A stretch of 64,000 nucleotides of DNA from Rhizobium sp. L43 (GTDB taxonomy: Bacteria > Pseudomonadota > Alphaproteobacteria > Rhizobiales > Rhizobiaceae), in assembly GCF_002531725.1 (NCBI RefSeq), contig NZ_NWSQ01000033.1, positions 18,161-82,160 on the forward strand. The letters are read 5' to 3'. The position numbers were made by a program, and so were the translations under genes. Of this stretch, positions 30,785-37,992 are shown one piece after another. Under the pieces are notes generated by a model. It had not been told where the DNA came from, searched no databases, and worked only from the letters and a program-made list of their open reading frames with translations. Each line of letters opens with the position of its first letter. The stretch's first letter is position 1.

Positions 30785-31434
30785 GGCAGAGCCTCCGGGC
30801 TGCCGGCAGCCGAGACCTTCGAGCTGCCTGCAACGGCCGTGCCGATCATCGCATCGCGGCTGACGAGACCGGCAAGTGCGACCTCGTCCATGCCTTCCGT
30901 GCCTGTCGGCCGCTCGGGAATGACGAGATAGCGCAACTCCGCCGTCGAATCCCAGACGCGGATCTTCTTGTCCTCCGGCAGCGTCAGCCCGAATTCGGCC
31001 AGCACGCCGCGCGGATCGATGACGGCGCGCGAACGATAGGCGGGCGCCTTGTACCAGACCGGCGGCAGGCCGAGCACCGACCAGGGATAACAGGAGCAGA
31101 GCGTGCAGACGATGAGGTTATGGGTCTCTGATGTATTGAAGACGGCGCGCATATGCTCGCCCTGCCGGCCGGTATAACCGAGGCTTGATATCGCCGCCGT
31201 CGCATCGCGCTTCAGCCACTCGGCGAAATCGGCGTCGCTCCAGGCTTTGGCAACGACATGCGCGCCGTTTCTCGGCCCCACCTTCGTCTCATAGGTCTCG
31301 ACGATCGCATCGATCGCCGCCGGATCGATCAGCCCCTTCTCGGTCAGCAGCGTTTCCAGCGCCTTCACGCCCGCCTGCATGTCGGAATAGTGATTATCGC
31401 GGTGATGTTCGTCGTCGTGGTCATGATCGTGCAA
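30781..31434 (-). CDS. Nitrile hydratase, alpha subunit, cobalt type
   Basis: The product has 217 residues. The metal-binding loop is VCTLCSCYPW with Cys110, Cys113 and Cys115. Thr at the second position is the mark of cobalt enzymes, while iron enzymes have Ser. The second and third Cys would be oxidised to sulfinic and sulfenic forms. No ATG fits the start. A TTG at 31434, with AGGAGG 8 bases before it, gives an N terminus of HDHDHDDEHHRDNH with six His in the first fifteen residues, which may bind metal. The operon order is alpha, beta, accessory, as in other cobalt-type clusters. No amidase or cobalt transporter gene is adjacent. Confidence 0.92.
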   Translation of the reverse strand: MHDHDHDDEHHRDNHYSDMQAGVKALETLLTEKGLIDPAAIDAIVETYETKVGPRNGAHVVAKAWSDADFAEWLKRDATAAISSLGYTGRQGEHMRAVFNTSETHNLIVCTLCSCYPWSVLGLPPVWYKAPAYRSRAVIDPRGVLAEFGLTLPEDKKIRVWDSTAELRYLVIPERPTGTEGMDEVALAGLVSRDAMIGTAVAGSSKVSAAGSPEALP

Positions 31435-31489
31435 GGCAATGTCCTCCTGGTACGGCGGCCTGAAGGGAAAGGCAGAGTTCGCGGCTTGC

Positions 31490-31657
31490 TCCCTCTTCTC
31501 CCCGGTGGGGAGAAGGTGGCCCGAAGGGTCGGATGAGGGGGCCGCACGGCACGTCCGTAATGGTTGCCCTTCGCTTACGCTTCGTGCACTCGCGGCTTCG
31601 CCGCTCGCCCCCTCATCTGCCTGCCGGCATCTTCTCCCCGCCGGGGGAGAAGGGGGA
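31490..31657. repeat. RIME1-like element
   Basis: Both ends carry a CTTCTCCCC hairpin (CTTCTCCCCggtGGGGAGAAG on the left, CTTCTCCCCgccgGGGGAGAAG on the right). Next inward, ATGAGGGGG and CCCCCTCAT are inverted as well. This is a full-length rhizobial mosaic element of about 168 bases. It fills the 332-base gap upstream of the nitrile hydratase operon; the bases on each side would hold the promoters of that operon and of the rightward gene at 31767. Confidence 0.8.
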
Positions 31658-31766
31658 ATGAGGCGAGCCCCGTTCTCCTTCGAAGCATTCCTCCCTCTTT
31701 TTATCACACACAACGCGCCCGCCAAGCCCTCCTATCCCCTTCAAACTTTTCCGCTAATCTCCTGCC

Positions 31767-33041
31767 ATGAACATCCTGATTCTCGGCGCTACCGGCTTCA
31801 TAGGCTCCGTCGTCGCGGTCCGGCTCGTGGCCGACGGCTACGTCGTGACCGGCCTCGGCCGGAATCCCGGGCGAGCGCGCTTGAAGCAGCCTGCAATCGG
31901 CTGGCGCCAGGCCGATCTCTCACGCATGACGAAGCCCGAGGACTGGGACGATCTTCTCCAAGGCCAGCACGCCGTCGTCAATTGCGCCGGCGCTTTGCAG
32001 GACGGTCTGTCGGACGATCTGGCGGCCACGCAGGCCGAGGCGATGCTGGCGCTTTACACCGCCGCCAAACGCTCATTGCGCCCTCTGATCGTGCAGATAT
32101 CCGCAAGGACGGCAGGCCCGGCAGGCGACCTGCCCTTTCTCGCCACCAAGCGGCGGGCCGACGAAGCACTGGCGGCAAGCGGCCTGCCTCATCTCATACT
32201 GCGCCCCGCCCTCGTTCTCGGCCGCAATGCCCATGGCGGCTCGTCGCTCTTGCGCGCACTTGCCGCCTTCCCCCTGGCGCTGCCGCTCGTCCATGCCGAA
32301 AGCCCGGTCGAAACACTTTCCGTGGACGACGTGGCGGAAGCCGTGTCGCGGGCGGTCGCAGGCGATCTCCGCGGGGATATTGTTCTTGCCGCCGACGAGA
32401 TGTTGACGCTCGCCGATCTCGTCCGCCTTCATCGGCAATGGCTAGGCCTGCCGCCTGCCCGCGTGTTTGCTCTTGCCCCGTGGCTTGCAAAGCCCGTGAC
32501 GCGCTTGGCCGATATGGCGGGCCTGCTCGGCTGGCGTTCGCCGCTGCGCTCAACGGCAATGACCGTCATGTCGGAGGGCATACGAAGCGTCAGAGGAGAA
32601 AGCGGGCTTGCCGCCACATCGGCGGCGGCAACGCTCGCAGCCAACCCTTCCGGCGTGCAGGATCTCTGGTTTGCCCGCCTCTATCTCCTGAAACCGCTCG
32701 TCATATCGGGCCTCTCCGCCTTCTGGCTGCTCTCCGGCCTGTTTCCGCTGCTGTCGCTGGAGAAGACATCCGCCCACTTCCTGCCGTTCATGCCGGAGGC
32801 GGCGGCAACGATGACGACGCTTGCGACCTGCCTCATCGACATCGCGCTCGGCGCCGCCGTGCTTGTCCGTCCCCTGGCGAAACGCGCCCTTCTCGGCATG
32901 CTTGGCGTGTCGCTCGCCTATCTCGCCGGCGCCAGCCTGCTCGAACCCGTGCTCTGGCTCGATCCGCTTGGGGTCCTCGTCAAGGTGCAGCCGTCGATCC
33001 TGCTGACCCTCACAGCCCTTGCCACCCTGGACGAACGCTGA
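31767..33041 (+). CDS. SDR-family protein fused to a DoxX-like membrane domain
   Basis: The product has 424 residues. The first 290 or so form an atypical short-chain dehydrogenase (ILILGATGFIGSVVAVRLVA, AVVNCAGALQDG, LPHLILRPALVLGRNAHGGS). The last 120 contain four hydrophobic helices of the DoxX-like kind (LLKPLVISGLSAFWLLSGLF, ALLGMLGVSLAYLAGASLLE). Such fusions are common in alphaproteobacteria and unexplored; NAD(P)-dependent modification of a membrane component is a guess. The next gene begins inside the stop codon (TGATG), so the two are coupled. No Shine-Dalgarno of note is seen. Confidence 0.8.
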   Translation: MNILILGATGFIGSVVAVRLVADGYVVTGLGRNPGRARLKQPAIGWRQADLSRMTKPEDWDDLLQGQHAVVNCAGALQDGLSDDLAATQAEAMLALYTAAKRSLRPLIVQISARTAGPAGDLPFLATKRRADEALAASGLPHLILRPALVLGRNAHGGSSLLRALAAFPLALPLVHAESPVETLSVDDVAEAVSRAVAGDLRGDIVLAADEMLTLADLVRLHRQWLGLPPARVFALAPWLAKPVTRLADMAGLLGWRSPLRSTAMTVMSEGIRSVRGESGLAATSAAATLAANPSGVQDLWFARLYLLKPLVISGLSAFWLLSGLFPLLSLEKTSAHFLPFMPEAAATMTTLATCLIDIALGAAVLVRPLAKRALLGMLGVSLAYLAGASLLEPVLWLDPLGVLVKVQPSILLTLTALATLDER

Positions 33042-33517
33042 TGCTTGAGGAATCGCTGCTGCTCGCCCATGTTATCGGCGCGACCGTGCTCTTCGGCACC
33101 GGCGCCGGCATCGCCTTCTTCATGGTCATGGCACATCGCACCCGTGATCCCGTCCTGATCGCCCATGTCTCCGGCACCGTCGTCATTGCCGATACGGTCT
33201 TCACCGCGACCGCAGCCATTCTCCAGCCGGTGACCGGCACGCTGCTGGCGCGATCGATCGGCTGGGATCTTTGGGAAGGCTGGATTGCCCTGTCGCTGCT
33301 GCTTTATGTCGTGACCGGCTTGTTCTGGCTGCCGGTCGTCTGGATCCAGATCCGGCTGCGCGATCTTGCCCGCGCCGCAACAATGTCGGGAAGCGCTCTG
33401 CCGCCCGCCTATTTCAGCCTCTACCGCATCTGGTTCGCCTGCGGCTTTCCAGCCTTCTCAGCTGTCGTCTGCATTCTCTGGCTGATGCTGACGAAACCGG
33501 CGATCGCTCTATTTTAG
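33041..33517 (+). CDS. DUF2269-family integral membrane protein
   Basis: The product has 158 residues with four hydrophobic helices (LLLAHVIGATVLFGTGAGIA, the VVIADTVFTATAAIL helix, LSLLLYVVTGLFWLPVVWIQ, FPAFSAVVCILWLMLTK). HxxG near the start and the GxxR-type loop match the DUF2269 family. The ATG shares one base with the stop of the SDR-DoxX gene. The pair occurs together in other rhizobia as far as I recall, so the two proteins probably act together in the membrane. Its last 9 bases overlap the convergent LysE gene. Confidence 0.8.
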   Translation: MLEESLLLAHVIGATVLFGTGAGIAFFMVMAHRTRDPVLIAHVSGTVVIADTVFTATAAILQPVTGTLLARSIGWDLWEGWIALSLLLYVVTGLFWLPVVWIQIRLRDLARAATMSGSALPPAYFSLYRIWFACGFPAFSAVVCILWLMLTKPAIALF

Positions 33518-34102
33518 CATCGGCCAGAGGCTCGCCACCAGAAGCACCGCCATGCTGATATTGAACCATTTCAGCCGCGCAGGATCGGAAAGCCATTCCC
33601 GCAGCGCCGAACCGAAACCTGCCCAGGTCGAAACGCTCGGCACATTGACGGCCGCGAAGGCCAGGCCGACGATGAGCACGCTGACGAGATAGAGCTCCGG
33701 ATTGGTATAGGTCGCCATCGCGGTGACCGCCATCACCCAGGCTTTCGGGTTGATCCACTGGAAGGCGGCCGCTGAAAAGAACGACATCGGCTCGACGCCG
33801 CTCTTGCCGTCGCTGAGCGAACGCGAGGAAGCGATCTTCCAGGCGATCCAGACGAGATAGGCGCCGCCCGCAAATTTCAGCGCCGTATAGACTACAGGCA
33901 CCGTGTGCAGCAGCGCGCCGAGCCCAAGGCCGACGCCTATCAGCAGCGAGAAAAAGCCGACGCCGATGCCGAACATATACGGGATCGTCCTGCGGAAGCC
34001 GAAATTCACGCCCGAGGCGAAGAGCATCATATTGTTCGGCCCCGGCGTGATCGATGTCGTGAAGGCGAAGAGAACGAGGGCGAGAAACGTATCCAGCGGC
34101 AT
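33509..34102 (-). CDS. LysE/RhtB-family amino-acid exporter
   Basis: The product has 197 residues with six hydrophobic helices. The family signature TTSITPGPNNMMLFASGVNF is at residues 14-33, and INPKAWVMAVTAMATY is in the middle. RhtB/LysE proteins export amino acids such as lysine, threonine or homoserine using the proton gradient. GGGAGG lies 5 bases before the ATG. It diverges from an aldo/keto reductase; the space between carries two perfect dyads but there is no regulator gene next to them. The substrate is unknown. Confidence 0.88.
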   Translation of the reverse strand: MPLDTFLALVLFAFTTSITPGPNNMMLFASGVNFGFRRTIPYMFGIGVGFFSLLIGVGLGLGALLHTVPVVYTALKFAGGAYLVWIAWKIASSRSLSDGKSGVEPMSFFSAAAFQWINPKAWVMAVTAMATYTNPELYLVSVLIVGLAFAAVNVPSVSTWAGFGSALREWLSDPARLKWFNISMAVLLVASLWPMLK

Positions 34103-34141
34103 GAAACCTCCCGGGACCGGCCATCCTTCGTAGCCGGTTTC

Positions 34142-34196
34142 ATTTAGGTCAATGTAGCTGTCCTAAATTGCTGATGCCATGACATCATTGTCATGG
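34142..34196. promoter_or_regulatory. Two dyads between LysE and the aldo/keto reductase
   Basis: ATTTAGG (34142-34148) and CCTAAAT (34162-34168) are perfect 7-base arms with 13 bases between. CCATGACA-TCAT-TGTCATGG (34177-34196) has perfect 8-base arms. They are likely binding sites for a regulator encoded elsewhere, or the second may be an operator for one of the divergent promoters. Confidence 0.55.
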
Positions 34197-34255
34197 TGAC
34201 AGGATTACTTGAAAGATAAGAATTGACGGCAATCTCCACCAAAATGGAAAAGATC

Positions 34256-35104
34256 ATGCAAGACGACCCGATCCCGACAATCACCTTCCCGAACGGCGCG
34301 CAAGTGCCGGCGCTCGGCCAGGGAACCTGGGCCATGGGCGAAGATGCCGGCCATGCGCGCGCCGAAATCCAAAGCCTCAGAACCGGCATCGATCTCGGCA
34401 TGACGCTGATCGACACCGCCGAAATGTACGGCGACGGCGGCGCCGAGGAGATCGTCGGCCAGGCGATCAGCGGACGGCGCGACGAGGTCTTCATCGTCAG
34501 CAAGGTCTATCCCTGGAACGCCAGCCTGAAAGGCACGATCGAGGCCTGCGAGCGCAGTCTCGAACGGCTCCGCACCGATCGCATCGATCTCCATCTATTG
34601 CACTGGCGCGGCAACTATCCGCTCGCCGAGACTGTCGCCGCCTTCGAAATCCTGAAGGCATCCGGCAAGATCGGCGCCTGGGGCGTCTCCAACTTCGACA
34701 CCGACGACATGGAAGAACTACTCAGGGTACCAGACGGCGCGAATGTCGCCGCCAACCAGGTGCTCTACAATCTCTCCCGCCGCGGCATCGAATTCGATCT
34801 GCTGCCGTGGTGCCAGAGCCGCAAGATTCCCGTCATGGCCTATTCGCCGATCGAGCAGGGAAACATCCTGCATCATCCCGAGCTGATCCGCATCGCCAAG
34901 GCCTACCAGGCAACGCCGGCGCAGCTGGCGCTGGCTTTCCTGCTCGAACGCGACGGCGTCATTGTCATCCCGAAAACCTCGAATGCCGCACGCGCAGCGG
35001 AAAACCGCGACTGTGTCTCGCTTGATATCACCGACGAGGACTGGGATGCGCTGGACGCCGCCTTCCCGCCGCCGGCAAGAAAAAAGCCGCTGGAGATGCT
35101 TTGA
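34256..35104 (+). CDS. Aldo/keto reductase
   Basis: The product has 282 residues of the AKR fold. The catalytic tetrad is visible: Asp and Tyr in LIDTAEMYGDGGAEEIVGQA, Lys in VFIVSKVYPWNAS, His in IDLHLLHWRGNYPL. The C-terminal cofactor loop IVIPKTSNAARAAENRDC is typical for NADPH. It reduces aldehydes or ketones in the cytoplasm; the natural substrate is unknown. Earlier in-frame starts exist at 34223 (TTG) and 34244 (ATG); 34256 is chosen since the family begins close to it, but the ribosome site (GGAAAAGATC) is weak for any of them. Confidence 0.87.
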   Translation: MQDDPIPTITFPNGAQVPALGQGTWAMGEDAGHARAEIQSLRTGIDLGMTLIDTAEMYGDGGAEEIVGQAISGRRDEVFIVSKVYPWNASLKGTIEACERSLERLRTDRIDLHLLHWRGNYPLAETVAAFEILKASGKIGAWGVSNFDTDDMEELLRVPDGANVAANQVLYNLSRRGIEFDLLPWCQSRKIPVMAYSPIEQGNILHHPELIRIAKAYQATPAQLALAFLLERDGVIVIPKTSNAARAAENRDCVSLDITDEDWDALDAAFPPPARKKPLEML

Positions 35105-35164
35105 TCGCCAGCGGGTTAGACTGTTCACGCCTATCCGGTAATATGCCGCGACCTCTCGGTTCCC

Positions 35165-35187
35165 TCTTCTCCCCACTGGGGAGAAGA
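35165..35187. repeat. Single RIME1 hairpin arm, truncated element
   Basis: TCTTCTCCCC-act-GGGGAGAAGA is a perfect 10-base hairpin identical in core to the arms of the element at 31490-31657, but the second half is missing. From 35231 to 35252 a piece of another element type (CACAAGGCCGAGGATGACG) follows. The region thus holds repeat fragments between the aldo/keto reductase and ilvH. Confidence 0.6.
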
Positions 35188-35274
35188 GACTTTGCGGCAG
35201 CCTCTCCGTTCCTCACTCACCGAACAGCCCTGGCACAAGGCCGAGGATGACGCCGAGCAAGGGGCGATGCCAGC

Positions 35275-35847
35275 TCACATCCCCTGCCCGCCGCGGTTCA
35301 TCGCGGCGATACCGGTGCGGCAGACCTCGATGAGGCCGAGCGGCTTCATGATCGCCACGAACTGGTCGATCTTCGACGACTTGCCTGTTATCTCCAGGAT
35401 GAAGTGGTCGATCGTGGCATCCACCACCTTGGCGTGGAAAGCATCGGCGAGGCGCAGCGTCTCGGCGCGCATGTCGCCCTCACCGATCACCTTGACCAGC
35501 GCCACTTCGCGCTCGATCGGCCGTTCCTGGCCGAGTTCGCGGGCGCGCACCGTCAGATCGACGACGCGATGCACCGGCACGATGCGCTCGAGCTGCGCCT
35601 TGATCTGCTCCAGCACCTGCGGCGTGCCGCGGGTCACGATGGTGATACGGGAAAGATGCGCCTGATGTTCGGTCTCGGAAACCGTCAGGCTCTCGATATT
35701 GTAGCCGCGGCCGGAAAACAGGCCGATAACCCGGGCAAGGACGCCGGGCTCGTTGTCGACGAGAACCGAAAGCGTGTGGCTTTCGACCGCCGCCGTCTCC
35801 GGCGAGATGAAATAGGCAGAGCCGGTGGGCTGTAGATGTGCGTTCAT
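35275..35847 (-). CDS. ilvH: Acetolactate synthase small (regulatory) subunit
   Basis: The product has 190 residues. The N-terminal ACT domain is clear (HTLSVLVDNEPGVLARVIGL, FSGRGYNIESLTVSETEHQA), followed by the C-terminal IlvH domain (RELALVKV-like EREVALVKVIGEG, and the segment ending near FIMKPLGLIEVCRTG). It activates the large subunit and gives valine feedback inhibition. It lies 31 bases after ilvI on the same strand and belongs to the same operon, which is governed by the attenuator upstream of ilvI. Confidence 0.95.
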   Translation of the reverse strand: MNAHLQPTGSAYFISPETAAVESHTLSVLVDNEPGVLARVIGLFSGRGYNIESLTVSETEHQAHLSRITIVTRGTPQVLEQIKAQLERIVPVHRVVDLTVRARELGQERPIEREVALVKVIGEGDMRAETLRLADAFHAKVVDATIDHFILEITGKSSKIDQFVAIMKPLGLIEVCRTGIAAMNRGGQGM

Positions 35848-35878
35848 GGTCCTGAGTTTCCTCTACTCTACCTAGTTA

Positions 35879-37669
35879 TCAGACGAGCGCGCGGCCCTTG
35901 GCGTCGATTGCATTGGCGACCGCTTCGTCGGTCGCCTCGTCAGGCAGCAGCATTTCGTTGTGGGCCTTGCCCGAGGGGATCATCGGGAAGCAATTGGCGA
36001 GATTGGCGACGCGGCAATCGAAGATGACCGGCTTTCTGACCTCGATCATCTCCAGAATGGTGTCGTCGAGCTGATCCGGCTTTTCGCAACGCAGGCCGAC
36101 GGCGCCATAGGCTTCCGCCAGCTTGACGAAATCGGGCATCGCCTCGGTATAGGAGTTCGACAGGCGGTTGCCGTGCAGCAGCTGCTGCCACTGGCGCACC
36201 ATGCCCATATACTGGTTGTTCATGATGAAGATCTTGATCGGCGCATCGTGCTGGATCGCCGCCGACATTTCCTGGATGCACATCTGGATCGAGGCGTCGC
36301 CGGCAATGTCGATGACGAGGCTATCGGGATGGGCGATCTGCACGCCGAGTGCGGCCGGCAGGCCGTAACCCATCGTGCCCAAGCCGCCCGAGGTCATCCA
36401 GCGGTTCGGCTGCTCGAACTCGAAGAACTGCGCCGCCCACATCTGGTGCTGGCCGACCTCGGTGGTGATGTAGGTGTCGCGGTCCTTGGTGTGGGCGAAG
36501 AGCCGCTCCAGCGCATATTGCGGCATGATGACGTCATTGCTCTTCGTATAGGCGAAGGAGTTGCGCGCCCGCCAGCGGGCGATATCGGTCCACCAGTCGT
36601 CGAGCCGGCCCTTTTCCGGCTTCTTCGGCAGCGCCCGCCACAGTCGGACCATGTCTTCAAGCACATGGCCGACATCGCCGCGGATGCCGATATCGACCCG
36701 GACGTTCTTATTGATCGAGGACGGATCGATATCGATATGGATCTTCTTCGAGTTCGGCGAAAAGGCATTGAGACGGCCGGTGATGCGGTCGTCGAAACGG
36801 GCGCCGATGCAGACCATAACGTCGCAGTCGTGCATCGCCATGTTGGCCTCGTAGGAGCCATGCATGCCGAGCATCTTCAGCCAGTTCTTGCCGGAAGCCG
36901 GATAGGCGCCGAGGCCCATCAGCGTCGAGGTGATCGGGAAACCGGTGAGCTCGACCAGCTCGCGCAGCAGCTTGGAAGCCTCGGGGCCGGAATTGATGAC
37001 GCCGCCGCCGGAGTAGATGACCGGACGGCGCGCAGTCGCCATCAGTTCGATCGCTGCATGGATCTGGTTGAGATCACCCTGGATCTTCGGCTGGTAGCTC
37101 TTCTGGATCGCGTAATCGGCGGGCGGCGTATAGGTGCCGGTCGCAAACTGCACGTCTTTCGGAATATCGACGACGACAGGCCCCGGACGGCCGGACTGGG
37201 CGATACGGAAGGCCTCATGAATGATGGCGGCGAGCTGGTTGACATCCTTGACCAGCCAGTTGTGCTTGGTGCAGGGCCGGGTGATGCCGACCGTATCGCA
37301 TTCCTGGAAGGCGTCGGAGCCGATCAGTGGGGTCGGAACCTGACCGGTCAGGCAGACGAGCGGAATCGAATCCATCAGCGCGTCCTGCAGCGGCGTGACC
37401 GCATTGGTCGCGCCCGGGCCCGAGGTCACCAGCATGACGCCGACCTTGCCGGTGGAGCGGGCATAACCTTCGGCAGCATGGCCTGCCCCCTGCTCGTGGC
37501 GGACGAGGATGTGCTTGACGTCGTCCTGCTGGAAGATCTCGTCATAGATCGGCAGGACCGCGCCGCCGGGATAGCCGAAGATATGTTCGACGCCATTGTC
37601 CTTCAGCGCCTTGAGAACGATCTCCGCTCCCGTCATCCGATTGCCTGCCGCCTGATTGTCCGTGCTCAT
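35879..37669 (-). CDS. ilvI: Acetolactate synthase large (catalytic) subunit
   Basis: The product has 596 residues. This thiamine-diphosphate enzyme makes 2-acetolactate and 2-aceto-2-hydroxybutyrate, the first common step to Val, Leu and Ile. The glycine-rich opening HIFGYPGGAVLPIYDEIF, the catalytic Glu in LVRHEQGAGHAAEGYAR, LVCLTGQVPTPLIGSDAFQE and the ThDP motif GDASIQMCIQEMSAAIQH with NNQYMGMVRQWQ are all present. The frame is open to an ATG at 37729, but that codon lies in the attenuator terminator, so the ATG at 37669 (GGAA 8 bases before it) is used. It is followed by ilvH. Confidence 0.95.
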   Translation of the reverse strand: MSTDNQAAGNRMTGAEIVLKALKDNGVEHIFGYPGGAVLPIYDEIFQQDDVKHILVRHEQGAGHAAEGYARSTGKVGVMLVTSGPGATNAVTPLQDALMDSIPLVCLTGQVPTPLIGSDAFQECDTVGITRPCTKHNWLVKDVNQLAAIIHEAFRIAQSGRPGPVVVDIPKDVQFATGTYTPPADYAIQKSYQPKIQGDLNQIHAAIELMATARRPVIYSGGGVINSGPEASKLLRELVELTGFPITSTLMGLGAYPASGKNWLKMLGMHGSYEANMAMHDCDVMVCIGARFDDRITGRLNAFSPNSKKIHIDIDPSSINKNVRVDIGIRGDVGHVLEDMVRLWRALPKKPEKGRLDDWWTDIARWRARNSFAYTKSNDVIMPQYALERLFAHTKDRDTYITTEVGQHQMWAAQFFEFEQPNRWMTSGGLGTMGYGLPAALGVQIAHPDSLVIDIAGDASIQMCIQEMSAAIQHDAPIKIFIMNNQYMGMVRQWQQLLHGNRLSNSYTEAMPDFVKLAEAYGAVGLRCEKPDQLDDTILEMIEVRKPVIFDCRVANLANCFPMIPSGKAHNEMLLPDEATDEAVANAIDAKGRALV

Positions 37670-37727
37670 CTGTCTGTTCCGTTTATGCTGGGATTTGCGT
37701 TTGTGGCCGGAAGCCCGAATTTCGGGC

Positions 37728-37751
37728 ATAAAAAAAGGCCCCGGAGGAGCC
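37728..37751 (-). terminator. Attenuator terminator in the ilvIH leader
   Basis: Read on the minus strand, GGCTCC-tcc-GGGGCC followed by seven T residues makes an intrinsic terminator 59 bases before ilvI. Upstream, GCGCATGGG and CCCATGCGC, and inside them GGATGGT-gta-ACCATCC, form stems that cover the end of the leader peptide. They could act as the pause or antiterminator structures. Confidence 0.75.
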
Positions 37752-37786
37752 TGTCATCTAGCGCATGGGTGGCTACCGCCGGATGG

Positions 37787-37843
37787 TTACACCATCCTGC
37801 CCATGCGCTTTCCCACCACGATAAGAGCCGTTGCGATTTTCAT
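37787..37843 (-). CDS. ilv leader peptide
   Basis: The 18-codon open frame encodes MKIATALIVVGKRMGRMV. The run Ile-Ala-Thr-Ala-Leu-Ile-Val-Val is the classical regulatory codon stretch of ilv attenuators, which respond to charging of Ile, Leu and Val tRNAs. The frame ends inside the first stem of the downstream hairpin series. No Shine-Dalgarno precedes the ATG, and the predicted transcription start is only about two bases upstream, so the peptide may be read from a leaderless mRNA. This gene is too short to be found by length alone. Confidence 0.82.
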   Translation of the reverse strand: MKIATALIVVGKRMGRMV

Positions 37844-37851
37844 GGTCGGAA

Positions 37852-37880
37852 GTGATAGACAGAAAATTTCGCAGCGTCAA
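37852..37880 (-). promoter_or_regulatory. Promoter of the ilvIH operon
   Basis: On the minus strand TTGACG (37880-37875) and TATCAC (37857-37852) are separated by 17 bases, a good housekeeping-sigma promoter. The start point would be near 37845, directly before the leader peptide ATG at 37843. Confidence 0.7.
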
Positions 37881-37992
37881 CGCATGCCGCAATAAAAAAC
37901 TGCCCCAGCCTCGCGCACCCGAAAATCGATAGGATGAAGGATTTGTTAAAGGATCGACTTTATTCTTCTACGCTACCGCATGGAGTAGCCCT

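Noticed and set aside
37670..37729. IlvI start at the ATG at 37729
   Set aside because: That ATG lies inside the attenuator terminator, and the added residues are unrelated to acetolactate synthases.
35960..37855. A long open frame (631 codons) on the plus strand opposite ilvI
   Set aside because: It is an antisense shadow of a highly conserved gene in GC-rich DNA. The translation is rich in Arg, Asp, His and Gly without any domain.
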